The position numbers and the translations under genes were made by a program. This document shows positions 14,028-29,000 of a DNA stretch of 64,000 bases, one piece after another (positions within the stretch are counted from its first letter, which is position 1; every line of letters starts with the position of its first letter). The notes below the pieces were generated by a model. That model had not been told where the DNA came from, did not search any database, and saw nothing but the letters and a program-made list of their open reading frames with translations. Location of the stretch: NCBI RefSeq assembly GCF_964340395.1, contig NC_135554.1, positions 14,746,592-14,810,591 on the forward strand, given 5' to 3'. The stretch comes from Glandiceps talaboti. Taxonomy: Eukaryota; Hemichordata; Enteropneusta; Spengelidae.

Positions 14028-17000
14028 CACACACACACACACATACACACACACACACAATTCTCTTTCTGAAATGACTATATTTGGCAACTATATAATG
14101 TTCTACATGTTGAACAACAAGTAATTGACAGGACCAATAATTGGTGGTGACATTTAGAAAGACCCCTAACAGGTAGCATATTTGGCTGACATTCCTAGCT
14201 ATGTGTGTGCATGGTATGTATCTGAATGTTTGTGTAGCCCTACAGAGTTGCCATTACTGGTTTTATTTTGCTACAGTCAACTTCTGTTAATATAGAGTTC
14301 CCATCTCACTAATTCAAGGTGTTATACTTTCTGCTGTACATGACCACCAGTCTTGTGTTGGTAAGACTTCTGCATTGTTATACTGACCAGTCCTGTATAT
14401 TGGACAATACTACTAACAGGGTTTTGTTGTTGTCATAGGGTAATCCTGTTACTGGGTTGTACCTCTGGTACCATTGACAGCTGTCATTACTAGTTTTAGC
14501 TTTTGTAAATTCCACTAAACATTGGTCACAGTCCCGTTCTTGGGTTATTATACCTCTGGTAGAAAACTGGTATTACTAATCTCATGAATACTGCAACCAA
14601 GACTATGCAAGTTACAACACACTTGTAGCCTGGAATGACAATGTGATTAGTACATGTATGTAGGTTTGTAAACCCATGTACATGTACAGATTCTTCTCTA
14701 AAAAACTTCACAATTTAGATGATATTTCTTCCTTTAATGATAAATAAGCCAAATTTCATTGATACTTTATCAAATGTTTATACTTCATCAAGTTGTCAAG
14801 TATCAATTTGATGATATTTAAAAAAAAGAAGAAATATTAGCATTTAGGGGTGCAAAACACATTTCATTAAAAGTAAAACGTTTTGTCAGATAACAACCAA
14901 AATGGTTGAGAACCCCCTACCCCCAACCCCCACCCCCACTAAAAGAAAATTCTGGTTTTATCTTACATTGAACTACAGATCTCACTCCTAAGATGTTGGA
15001 TATTTTGAAGGCTATAATAAGTAATAAATGTACTCTTCTATAAAATGTACCTGTAAATAAAGTATATTAACATCTGTAACATGTTTATGTGCATATCTAA
15101 TATACTTTAAAGGATTACATTCACTTTTAGCAGATTTTCATTTTAATGGCCTAAAAATGTCAAATTGTACTAACCTTGATTTACTTGATAGCTGATATAA
15201 CAATTTATTATCAACAAACCTACAATAATACAACGATGATACAAGGACAGCCTTGAAACCTGGCAATATAATTAATTCATACATAATGATTTTATAATAA
15301 TCTCTCCAATAAACGGAATAAAATAACCTGAATGGATGTTTATGATAAATTTTTGCAGGGCAATGTCAACGTCCTGCTTTATAACAAATATTTACATTCA
15401 GATAGTAGGTCACATGACTACTCTTTTAAGCCAATACGCTGACAGTATACATGATTTTCTTGTTGTGTCCCAACCATACAAATGTAATGTACTGAGCAAT
15501 GACTACACCTTACGTGTATGTGTCAGGAAACCTTCTGTACTAATGTTACTGATTCACAATTTTTGTTGCACTACAATTCTTTGAATGTTTTCTATTTTAG
15601 AAAGACATCAGTAATTTTGAGCTGATGTGTGTAAAAGTAGTACGAAGTGTAAACATTCTATAATAGAATACTGTTAATGTTACAAACTAATGAGATCTAT
15701 TGTTCTCACTTTAATTGATTGAATTATAAAATCAACATGTTGCCATTTTATTGATCCTCTCTTTCACAAACCTTAGCTTCAAGGTCGCACCTAACAAACA
15801 TGTCTTTGATGTCACAGAACATCAAAAAAAAAGTTGATTTGAAATTAGTGATCTCACATCATAAAGTCAGTGTTCGTTTTTATTGATCTGTCCCACATAA
15901 AGGTTTGTAACCTTAACTTCAAGGCCAAACATTGGGATTTGTCTCTGTCATGCCAGTAGACTGTGTCATGGACATACATGTTACATGTTAACCTGCACAG
16001 CATGTCACAAAGAGACAACATGACATCTGTTCATATGAATACAAACTAGCTATGACACACCCAACTATCACATTTCACTATAGATATCATTATCAACAAA
16101 ATCTACATCATACCTAGGACTCTTAGGAGGGAAAAAAAATCATATTTGAAATATTAGTTAGCAAATAAACAGCAGAAACATGAGATATAAATTCAGCTGT
16201 GTACGTATAATACATATGATGAAATTTACGGAGAAGCTAAATAATTTATTTGTAACTGTATGTATACAGTGTATGAGGCTATATACTCTCACTTATAACT
16301 TAGTTAACTCTGAAAATTTCACAAATTTCATCAATACCAGGAATATTTGTAAAATGGGTAAAATTTATCCACATTTCAGTTCGTGAATAACTAACTGCTT
16401 TGTATATGTTACAAATGATTCTACATCCGATGTACATTTGGAATGCTATTAATATTAAATATAGAAGAAAACACATTCACTTTAATGTCAAGTATATTAT
16501 GATATAAAGTACATATCAATATTTAACATCACAAAGTACTTTCACCGATAGATAGGTCAAAGTTATTATTATACATTTTATGACCGAATATCTTCAGTTT
16601 TAATTCAAGTTTCAGTTTTCACCTTGAGCTAAAAAGACAGTGACGTTGTTAAGAATAGCACTGTGTATATCAATGTACATGTATACAGTAAGACTTTTCA
16701 TAATTATTTGTTTTTAATATCTGGAAATAATCCTGACACCTGACAGGTTTACACTGTATATAGATTCAAGACCTCTAATTTCCAGTGATGACACTGCATA
16801 AAATTTGAATATTAAAACAAGGCTCATTAATGTATTTAACATACATGAATGAATAAATACTTAAATAAATGAGATTCATATCATATCAGGAAGTTAGGGA
16901 TTTTCACTATCTCAATAAAGTACCCAAGTACATTAAGAGGAAAAGCAGAACAAAAAGAGTCACTTGATTATTTGAACTTTGAGTAGAGTTGCTAACAGTA

Positions 17001-20000
17001 CACACTGACCTCATCATGAAACACCCCCCCCCACCCCGATGTTTAACTCATTTGCATAGCCCACCTTCAATATAATTTACTTTATGATTATTACTATATT
17101 AGTAGGGGTCTCTTTTTATCATTAAATATAACACAGTTATAAAGGTTTATAAAATGAACTAAAACAGTTTTAAATGTTTATAAAAAAAAATGAACTAAAA
17201 TGATGTGAGTTGGACGCCCATAATTCCTCAAAACTTTGATTTTAGGAGGATTGTTTCACAACAAATTACAGATTCAGATTATGTATATTTATATTTTTCG
17301 GCAATTTGGTGATAGGCTATAGATATGAATTCCACGTACTCTTAAAAGAACCCCCCCCCCAAAAAAAAAAAATAAAATAAAATAAAAAAAAAATAAAAAA
17401 TAAAAAATAAAAAAAATAAATTAAAAAAAAATAAAATAAAATAAAAAAATACCCAAACAAAACACAAAACAAAACAAATGATAAACCAGAGCAGACTCTG
17501 AGGCACAAAACTATTAATAAATGTGAGGATCAAACACAGCAACTTAGGTAATTTAGGTAATGTTGACCAAATATTTGTCTTGTAAATTACAATTTTTTTG
17601 AAGGGAATGTATAATCCAATCACAGCTATATCCAGTACTAAATGAATGATGGACCAACTAGATATTTGTCTATTTCCTGATGGCATATCTATCACCAATA
17701 TTTAACAGATACCGATACTATTACATCACACACCATTACAATGAATACAACAACAATTTATCATTCTCTACAAAAGCAATTATCATTTACATAATACTGT
17801 TTGTATTTTTAATTAACTGCTGACTCTCAATTTTCTATTGGTTATATTATTATAGGGCTATCTAGTAAATTTCCAATAAAAGATTACATGATAACAGCAG
17901 TAATATGTAATTAACTATTAATAAGACAGACAGAAATCTAACACTATAATGTACATGTATGTACTTTCTATATATGTAAACTAACAGTTTGGTGAAGCTA
18001 GTGGTTATGTCAATGGATTGGTGTTGTTATATGTAACCTAGCTGTGTAATGAAAGTAACTTAACCAGAACCATCTGACTCCACATACAGGCTTGTTTGGT
18101 GAATGACATTGTCACTGTCATTGTCAAAGCATATAGTCAAATTAATGGATTATTTGTATAAATTGTAAGCATACTAAACAGAGATGATGTAAAGGAAAAA
18201 ATTTGGACTATCCAAGAGGCAGTCAACTCAAGTTGTTTGAAATTATTTACAAAGGCCAAATATACCTAATGCAAGCTGAATTGAATGTGTTTGAACAACA
18301 ATATGGGATTTATACACTGGTCGTTCTATGTCGCGACAATGCGTATCTATGCCATTCGTTCTGCGATGTTTGAAAAATGACTCGAAAACATTCTAATCTA
18401 AGTTTCCATTACCCTTTGCAATTTTTCATAAATTATTCTTGTGCAGGTATACTACAGGTATATTATTCCCTATATTTTCTTCATTCAGCTGAAACTATTC
18501 ATGTCGGCTTTGTCAATAGTTGTCTTTCAAAACGATCCCTAAATAGCCGCTCGTATTTTCCTGGGTTGAAGGACGAAAAATATTGGGGTATATAATATCT
18601 AGTAAAAATCTACATGTATTATTGAAGGCAATGTGTGTATGAAATTGCTTATATTAAAGCACTGTGGGCATTTTTAGGAAACTAGATTCCACATTCTCGC
18701 AAAACTCTAGCCATTACGATAATATAACTACCGACTTGGTTAAATATTTTGCCTTTTTTAAAATGTCACCATTATGTACATGTAACCAAGTACACTGCTG
18801 AAAATATATAAATGCCAATTTTGAAGCCATCATCACATCTTCATGTACAAAGCTAAAAATAATAATATGGGTGGCTCCAATAACATGCCAGTTAAAGTAC
18901 TGGTAGGTTTTTGTTTATAGGTAGAGAGTTTGTTTATTGTTATTCTTTTAATTATGATAAATATCAATCAATTTTAAAATTCTATCTTCAGGTCAAATTT
19001 TAGTGAATTTTGAATTTTCTCATAAAAAATAGTGATAATGGGACTGTAGCACAGCTGTACAGTTTATGTGTTAATTTTTCAAAAAAGTGTTTATCCACAT
19101 GTCGATCTATACCTGTTGTTATCTATGCAATATACTGTTATTTCATTGTGGCTATGGGTGTGGTCATATTGCTTGGCACATACCTGTACATGTACATGTT
19201 CATTTTGGGGATGTTTGTCTCCTTGCCTAAGCATCCCTGTCATCTTTGCCATACACCATCAATTGGCTGTTGCTATGGGCATGATCTTGTTACCATGTAT
19301 ATGTGTTCATTTTAATTTATAGGACAATTATCCAACTGGACATCCAAAATAACATCCTAATCAAATATAGTAATCAGTCCAGTGGTTTGTTTTTGTAGTT
19401 TAAAGGCCCACTTTGAAAAAAAGGATTAAATATTAGGTGTGAATTAAATACAGTTGTCTGACAAAGCTACAGAAAAAGTTGGCCCAAAACAAAAGAATAA
19501 TCATATGTAATCGTCATGGCTTCACTGATCAGATAACACCAATGCAAGAATCTGGGTTTGAAATCTTGGCCTTTCAGTCAGTCAAAGACATATACATACA
19601 GATGGACGGACATTAACACCATGCCAATAACATACTGAAATCTTATAATTCAGTTCTGCTAAAATTTACGAAAAGTGAGGCGGATTAATTTATTTGTAAT
19701 CAAAGGTTTTGACTTTATACAATATCTTCAGTCTGAAAAGTTGATGGCTACACATGTACATCTGGCTGACACGAGGTCAAGGGTCACTGCATGGCTGACA
19801 TTTTGATGTCAAGGGTCATCTGGACAATAACACAATTCATACATTCTAACTGATACATTTCGGAAGTCGTGCAGTCAAGTAGTCTCAGTCACATCTTATA
19901 AGGAAACATGTGGGGAACAAACACTTCTGTCATGTCACTGTGATTTCCCGATTGTTGTACACAACTGTAATTTTGAAATAAGTAGAAATATTTACTGATA

Positions 20001-23000
20001 TTTGAAGAATCCAGAAATACTTTTGGTAATAGCAGACTAGATTAATTAGTTGTCAGGATACAGCATAGTTCTGTTTGGATGTATTTATGACAAGTCCTAT
20101 TTTGCACCCACTACACTTCAATATTTGGACAGCTTCTTTCTGTGTAGTGATGCATCTCATTTTTGTGTAAACTCTGTTTCCATGAAATTAAAATCAAATA
20201 TATTTTTCTGTCATTTATTACTTTCTCAATTTTACAAAACTGTATCATGAACTTGAAATATTACCAACCTGTTCAACCCCCCCTATGTCTGTCTAACATC
20301 TCATCACATAAAGTCAGATGTGTTGATAGCCATGACTCACTCACACCTACGTGTATCATGTACAATGTATTGTAGTGTAGGTGGTATTAAATAGGGTCTT
20401 TAAGTCATGAGGAAGTACAAAAATGATGCAGAATCAATGTCATCGTGATAAAACAGTGACAAAGACAATATCCATGACTCAAAGCTCAGTCAATGTCAAT
20501 ATTAGTCATGGTGTAAATTATAACCTTGCTTCAAAACTGTCCTGACTTTGCCTTCAGTTCTGAATCACATGGATGACTGTTGAAGTTGGACATGAACATT
20601 ACAACCCATGACACCAAAGTAAAGCATTTTCTGTATGTACCACAATCATTTATAGTTTCCACATCAAGTACAACCCATGACACCAAAGTAAAGCATTTTC
20701 TGTATGTACCACAATCATTTCTAGTTTCCACATCAAGAGTAAAACATATTCTGTTTCATTTGTTAACTGACCACATTACAAAGACCACATGCTAGGCTTG
20801 TAAATAAACAGTATACTTTTACACTTGATATGAACGCTACAAATGGGTGTAGTACACACAGAAAGCGCTTCACTTCAGTGTTACTTCTATTTAAAATACT
20901 ACATGTATGCTACAACTATACTGACATAGAAAACACTGGGGTGACAGTAAGACTTCTGAATGTCAAAGAATACAAAACAAAGAAAGATATTATTATTTTC
21001 ACATTTTAAAGCAGCACAATCTGAGTTTATAAATTTTTTTACGAAAAGTGAAAATACTGAATTCAAAAAGACCTTGATGAAACTATTCTAGTATACTGTT
21101 AATGTCGATGCATACCTTCTAAGACAATACAAAGTCTTCTGGCATTTTTGAGAACAATTGATGACATAGTAGGGATTTTCTGGACCGTATAATAAATTAT
21201 GTCATCACAGCATTTATAAGTAATACCAGATTGGGTCAGGCAATTGCAAGCAATGGTTAATGATATTCCTTGCAACAAACAGCATACTAGTAAGAGTACA
21301 CTGTACCTTTTGAATACACACCAAATATAATAAACGCTAGCTGTTACTCCTTTAATACATCACTAAAATCATTAAATAATAATTATTTTCTAAATTTAAT
21401 TTTTATCTGTAATAACTTCATGTACTCTGACACCATACATATCATAGTAATTACAATAATTTATTTTTCATAAAATATTTGATTATATTTCCTATATAGA
21501 TTTACATATCAAGGTCATATGTACCTTTTATAATACTTTTTTGCACATTTCATTCTGTTTCCTATTTCTTGTATTATTTTTAGAGAACAGGTCACAACAT
21601 GACATCATCCTAAAATGAAACCATGTAATAAAATTCACTCGGTGACTGTTCAAGTATGACTTGAAATGAAATAAAATTTATCACTGCAGTACTCTCTCTT
21701 CCTTATATTCTCAATCTGTGCCCCATGCTTGTGGAAATTTAAGGAATGCTCTGCCATCGTGTCTGCAGACTGTCACTTCATAACAGCCATTTAAATCCGG
21801 TCTTAAGACCTATCTCTACAACAAGACTTGTGCCTGATTCTGTTTCGTATGTGAACTGTACTTGAGATTCTGTGCTATGTACAATGCATTGATGATTGAG
21901 ATATTTTATGACATAGTAGATTAGATTAGATTAGATTAGATTAGATTAGATTAGATTAAACAAATAAATACAGCCTTTGTTCATTTTTAAAGCTCATATC
22001 AACATTAAAAATTAAAAATTCCATACATAAATTCATGTTGTACTGTTTAGATATATTACCATTGCTGTCAGACACAATTAGATATTATACAGGATAGTTT
22101 GACATATATGTATCTTTTTTACATACAATAAAACTCTACATTAATTCATTTTTCATTTTTCATATTTCAAAAGTTAATTGAAATTAATTCTCCATTTGCT
22201 AACATTCATGTAATGTTTATTTTCTAGTCATATTTTAGAAAATTGACAAGCCTGTGTTGATGTTAGATATATTCAACAGATGTCTAACAGGGCAGTTGAT
22301 AATCTTAATCATATCAGGGATAATCTGGGATTAGTCCTTTTGGATTATACGTTACTGTGGCAACAAAATAACGGATGTATTATCCCTTTGGATTTTAAGT
22401 TACTACGACAACAAAAGAGCTGATATAAGTCTGATATTAACATAGACTATGGAATGACTATCATGCTAAGATTGGCCTTATAAAGTCCACCTTCCTGAAC
22501 ATGTATTCAGTATACAGATTCTGTTCTTTTTAGACATACAATGTGGTCTGACCACTCTGTTTCTTTTACAAATTATATAAACTTAGTAACAGGTGGTTTA
22601 TACCCAGCAAAGCTAGATCATAGAAATTTGTTATTTTCACCCTAGATATTATTACATTTGACAACATATTTCATCTATTAATATCATAATTGTTGTTCAT
22701 GTATTATCAGTGTCTGTAAGTATGATTTAAAAATAATATTTTATATCAAGGTATTGATTTGAATGTTGCCATGGTGATAATGGTGCACTAACACTGCCAA
22801 CAAGACATGCTCTCTAGATGACTTGTCTTATAATTTTTGAGTGTCTCCTTTATAAAAATGATAAATGTATCACATTTCAAATCGTCACCTCTTTGTTAAA
22901 TTGTATCAAAACAGAGGCCAGACTCCTGGTTAACCATTCAAAAACTGCTCCATTTCAAGGTGGGACACTGCCTTCCTTACTACCCACTAGTACATTGTCC

Positions 23001-26000
23001 TTGCTACCAACCAGTACACTGTCTGTTGCTATTACAAGCATACTGCCTTCCTTGCTGTCAACCAGCATATTGCCTTAAGTTAAATCCTTGCACACTACCT
23101 TAATTCTTTGCCAACCAGCTCATTGCCTTCCTTGCAGCCAACCAACAGACCACTGTGGTGGTCACCAGTTCTAAAAGCCCCCCCCCCCCCCCCCCCCCCC
23201 CTTCCAGTTAAAACATTCCTGATTAAAATACTACATTTCATACAATCCTATTGAAGTGCATCAGCTGGTCTTACAGCAGATGTGTGAGTATATACCTTGA
23301 CTACCATTATGACTGTCTTTATGTCTTGAGTGCAGCCATTACATTGTTAAGTACTTCCCATGGACGGATTCACATCTAAATATCCATATCCTACGTATAG
23401 CCATTTATAACAATCACAGGTATGGTGACAGCTACTAACAGAACTGACATATGGAATACATACATTTGCATCAGTCAAAATGAAACTACATAGAACTTAA
23501 TTAAAATATGAATTGAGCCAAAGTTGCAGTAGAAGTGAAAGTGATACGGCTACCGATATATGCTAATTATTGCAGGATCACTTCTATGAATACATTTATA
23601 AGAGTCATGCAATGACAACTGAGAAAATAAGATAACCACTTTGCAGTGGAAACCACCACAGTTTCTACAGATAAATAAAACAATTTATTGTAATTATTAA
23701 TAAAAGAAGTTTTGTTCATCTGAGACTGACTATCATAAAATTTCATCATAAATGTGATAAAAATATACAAAATTGTTCACATCAGTTGGAAGCAGTCACT
23801 GAATGTCACATGTATGTATATAAGAAGGGTGTTACCCAGCTAACAATGTGTAACAAGTCTAACCTTTGAACTACTACAACAATGCCTCTGACCTTTTTTC
23901 AAGTCAAACAAAGTGGTGTGACAGAATGGGTCTGGATATTTTAACAATATCACCTTACATTACAAGGTGGTGTGTATTACAAAAGTACAACTATGTACCA
24001 TGTTATTGGTAACTAGAGATTGTACAAGTGAAAGAAAGCAGTGAGTACTACCTAGCTGTATGCGAGTACTACCTAGCTGTGTGCAAGTACTACCTAGCTG
24101 TATGCGAGTACTACCTAGCTGTATGCGAGTACTACCTAGTTGTATGCGAGTACTACCTAGTTGTATGCGAGTACTACCTAGCTGTATGCGAGTACTACCT
24201 AGCTGTATGCGAGTACTACCTAGCTGTATGCGAGTACTACCTAGCTGTATGCGAGTACTACCTAGTTGTATGCGAGTACTACCTAGTTGTATGCGAGTAC
24301 TACCTAGCTGTATGCGAGTACTACCTACATGTAGCTGTATGCGAGTACTACCTAGCTGTATGCGAGTACTACCTAGCTGTATGCGAGTAGTACCTAGCTG
24401 TATGCGAGTACTACCTACATGTAGCTGTATGCGAGTACTACCTAGCTGTATGCGAGTACTACCTACATGTAGCTGTATGTGAGTACTACCTAGCTGTATG
24501 CGAGTAGTACCTAGCTGTATGCGAGTACTACCTACATGTAGCTGTATGCGAGTACTACTTAGCTGTATGTGAGTACTACCTAGCTGTATGCGAGTAGTAC
24601 CTAGCTGTATACGAGTACTACCTACATGTAGCTGTATGCGAGTACTACCTAGCTGTATGCGAGTACTACCTAGCTGTATGCGAGTACTACCTAGCTGTAT
24701 GTGAGTACTAACTAGCTGTATGCGAGTACTACCTAGCTGTATGCGAGTACTACCTAGCTGTATGCGAGTACTATCCACCTGTTTCAGAAATCTTTTCTCT
24801 ATCATTCTTCCTGTAGGGTGGAATACTACAAATTTTTCTACAAATGATGCTGAAATTATATGAAAGTCAAGTGGTTGTCAGAGTACATATAGACTGGAAG
24901 ATCCACTCTTGTAACCACTCACTATTCCATGATTATATACCAGTCTGGCCATGGTGCTGGTAAATACATTGATAACAGTGCTACTGCCATGGTGTTGGTA
25001 AGTACATTGATAACAGTGCTACTTCAGTGGTGTTGGTAAGTACATTGGTAACAGTTGTACATGTTTTTTGAGTAAGTACACTGGTAACAGTTCTACTGTT
25101 GTGATGATGGTAAGTACATTGGTAACAGTTCTTAGTAAAGCGGTGTTGGTAAGTTATAACATTGGTAACTACTACTTCTGTGGTGTTGGTAAGTACACTG
25201 ATAACACTGCTACTTTTGTGGTGTTGGTAAGCTTACATTGATAACACTTGTCTTCTTAGTACCATGGTGTTGGTAAGTACATTGGTAACGCTTCTTAGTA
25301 CCATGGTGTTGGTAAACTTGCACATTGGTAACAGTTCTACTGCCATAGTGTTGGTAAGTACACTGATAACAGTGCTACTTCTGTGGTGTTGGTAAGTACA
25401 TTGATAACAGTGCTACTTCTGTGGTGTTGGTAAGTACACTGATAACAGTGCTACTTCTGTGGTGTTGGTAAGTACATTGATAACAGTGCTACTTCTGTGG
25501 TGTTGGTAAGTACATTGATAACAGTGCTACTTCTGTGGTGTTGGTAAGTACATTGATAACAGTGCTACTTCTGTGGTGTTGGTAAGTACACTGATAACAG
25601 TGTTACTTCTGTGGTGTTGGTAAGTACATTGATAACAGTTCTACTGCTGTGGTAGTTATTTGTGTGTTGTGTTGACAGTTCCACTGCTACTCTGATACCA
25701 TTACATGATGTAGCTATCAGCCATTTACTGAGGTCATTGTGGTTCAATGATGAAACTTCATACTGGGTGAAACATGTTATATGTAATGTGTGGTATGTGC
25801 ACATTCTGATCGATCATGTTTATGTGTATTACATGACGTATGGCATGTGTACATACTTTAATATATATGCAATAATGTCTATGTGCACATTTATGTTTGT
25901 ATGTAATATGTACATGGTAGGTATGTGCATATTTATGGGTATATGTAACACATGTTTGGTAGGTATGTATTGTATGGTATGAGCAAATATACATTTATGT

Positions 26001-29000
26001 GTAATATGTGTATGGTATGAGCACATATATGTTTATGTCAAGTTTAATACATGTATGGTAGGTATGTGCACATACATGTTATATATAATACATGTATGGT
26101 ATGCGCACATATACAGTTACAACTTAGATGTATGTGTAAAGTGTATGGTATATGGTTATATGTGATAAGTGCATACATGGTATGAGCACATATGTTTATG
26201 TGTAATACATGTATGGTATATGGTCGGAGCACATCATGAGTGCTTTTATTAATATTATGTACTACACATACAATATGTGCCCATTTATATGTATCACAGT
26301 ATGTACGTCTATGTTCATTATTCCCTTCCTATAGCACTTTAATACAAATAATAAATATACATTTCATATCTAAGTTTTTTATTACACTACATGAGAATAA
26401 TTCAAAATATCTGAAATTGTGCTAGTTTTTTGTTGTAACTCTGCCATACTATAAATGAATTAATAAATTATACCTTGTCATTCTCTCAGTTTTATTCCAA
26501 CCAGTTTGAACAAACTATCTTTGTTTCATTCACAGATGAATTTTCTCAGATTTATCAGTGAAATATATATCCATGTAAATAAATCCAATAGAATAATGCT
26601 TAGCTAAGCAGTACATGTACATGATATCTACTGACTATATTATTACAAATTTTCTGACCATTTTTTCTATATCAAATGTACAATTTATCAGCACACATCA
26701 TGCATTAAAATAGACTGACACATCATATGAAACACTTGTTGTTATATCCTTTTTGTCAGGATAACTACTTTACAGAAGGAGGAAATGAGAAGGTCAGCTA
26801 GGTCAAGACATATTCACAACTATTCAAATATTATGGATGAGTCATATATATAAAAGACACATGCCTAAGAACAGCTGCACTGCTTGCCTTGTGACTCCAT
26901 GACGTCTGGTTTTAAACATGACATTTCATTCGGACAAACTAAATATACCATAATAAATGTCAGAATTCAGAAAACTAAAAACGTATTCTTCACTGTCACA
27001 AGACTGAACATATATATGTCATGTTTTTGTTGAGAGACTGGACAATAAATAATCTACCTGGGTTCCCCTTTTACTAAGGTACCAACGTAATATGAAAATG
27101 TATCTGTACAACTATATATTTAATACTTTTAATAGTTTTCTATTTCTCAGGAATGCACTTTTCAACTCTCTGTTCACAAATCATGAAATACCTCCGAAGA
27201 GCATTTAAAATACTAATTAATTTGTTCACCTGACAACACATACCAGAATCTAATTAATACACTGATGACATTTGACACTTCATGTGCTATATCAAACTAC
27301 TGCATGTCGCATTTTGACAGTAAAATATAGTTACATTGTAACAGCAAAATATAGTTACTTTGTAACAGTAAATTAGAACTGAATGTCAAACATCAATCTC
27401 TCTACTATATAAACCTTGATCATGCAATATTTAATTATTCAGTGTTACTGTACAAAAATGTATCTCATGGAAATATGCACAATAATATGTCCATAAAGTT
27501 GATGATTGGTCTCCTCGTTCTGATGTACTAGATGGCTTCCTTTACTGAATATATTTCAACCAGTCCATTTTCAGAGAGAGATATTAATGCTGAATAATTA
27601 AATACTGCATGATCACAGTCTGTGGCAGACAGATCGAAAAGGGGCATTCCTTTCCAATTTACTGTTCCAAAGTAACTATATTGTACTGTCCTGCTGATCC
27701 TTGGAACCATGAACAATATTCTCCATTCCATTTTCAAATGTTATATAAAGCATATTTTAGTTTTTCAATATATTTGTATATGTAGCTAAATAATTTTTTT
27801 GGTGGTATTAAATATAATGTGTACATGCATGAATTATGAATTTTGAATTATGTTACTAGTGCTATAATACTAAAAGTTTTAAATCAAATCTAGCAAACTT
27901 ATACCTACACGAATGTGACTTTTAGAAATTATGCCTACATAAAGTAGAACACTGTGACTGCCATGTAATAGTACACCTGTTTCATTATACATGTATATAA
28001 ATATGTTTGACTGTCACAGTCTCTATCGAACCCCAGTCTACACACCATACATATCAATATTAAATATCTGTACTGGTGGCTGAATACTGAAGGTTTTACA
28101 TGTAATGTAATTAGAACATAACACTTCTATCAATTGCTATCTCTGTACTTTACTCCCTGCTTTACTCTGTCTACCACTTGTGTCAGAATCTTAGATGTGA
28201 TTAGATTCCAGTCTGCAATGCTGAGGTCACGACATATTATATTTAACGGAATAATTGTATTGACCTTTGACCTATCAGTTCCTGTACATCTGTTCACCCT
28301 GCAGGCCTGTTATGGAATGTTGATATTTACATACACTAATATCTTACCATGTGATTTAAATCTTACATTGAAATTAAGATTTTACAATGAATACTTGAAA
28401 TGAAAGCCTGATGCTGGTCATTAACTTCACTTTTGTATCGATAATTGTCTTCATCAGCTTTCCTATCAATCACAGACCTGGTTGTCTTGGTCTGTATCAG
28501 TGTCTTGCCTTGTATGTCTTGTAATTCACTGAACTGGTCCTCCTTGTCATTGACCAACCAAGCCCCCAATGTGTTGACCAACCAAGCCCCCAATGTGTTG
28601 ACCAACCAAGCCCCCCCCCCCCACCCCGCAATGTCATTGACCAACCAAGCCCCCAATGTTACTGACCAACCAAGCCCCAATGTCATTGACCAACCAAGCC
28701 CCCCCCCCCCCCCCCCCCCCATGTTGTTGACTCATCTTACCCTCTTTATACCAAGAAACCAATATAAATACAGATAACAGATTCCTATCTCCTGGACTAC
28801 AAACCAGTAATTATAACTCTTCTCATTTAGTCATGTTGGTGTTACAGATTGCATGAAATACACCAGGGCACATCATTTTCACCCACCATGTGACTCTGGT
28901 CATGGTTGCTATGGATATGGTTGCTATGGATATGTATATATCTCCCAGTTTAAATGACAAATATATGCAAAGAGGATTAACTATTTTGGCCAAAGTAGAA

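Noticed and set aside
18377-18595. 72-codon plus-strand frame
   Set aside because: AT-rich chance frame; no recognised motif or splice structure.
23960-24805. 281-codon minus-strand open frame of STRIQLG repeats as a gene
   Set aside because: It is entirely a 21/27-bp tandem repeat whose length is a multiple of three; no unique coding sequence, splice evidence or homology.
27528-27737. 69-codon minus-strand frame in syd1 intron 1 (FGTVNWKGMPLFDLSATDC region)
   Set aside because: No splice acceptor in a phase compatible with syd1, no recognised family, and length near chance expectation in 64 kb. It could be an old fragment.
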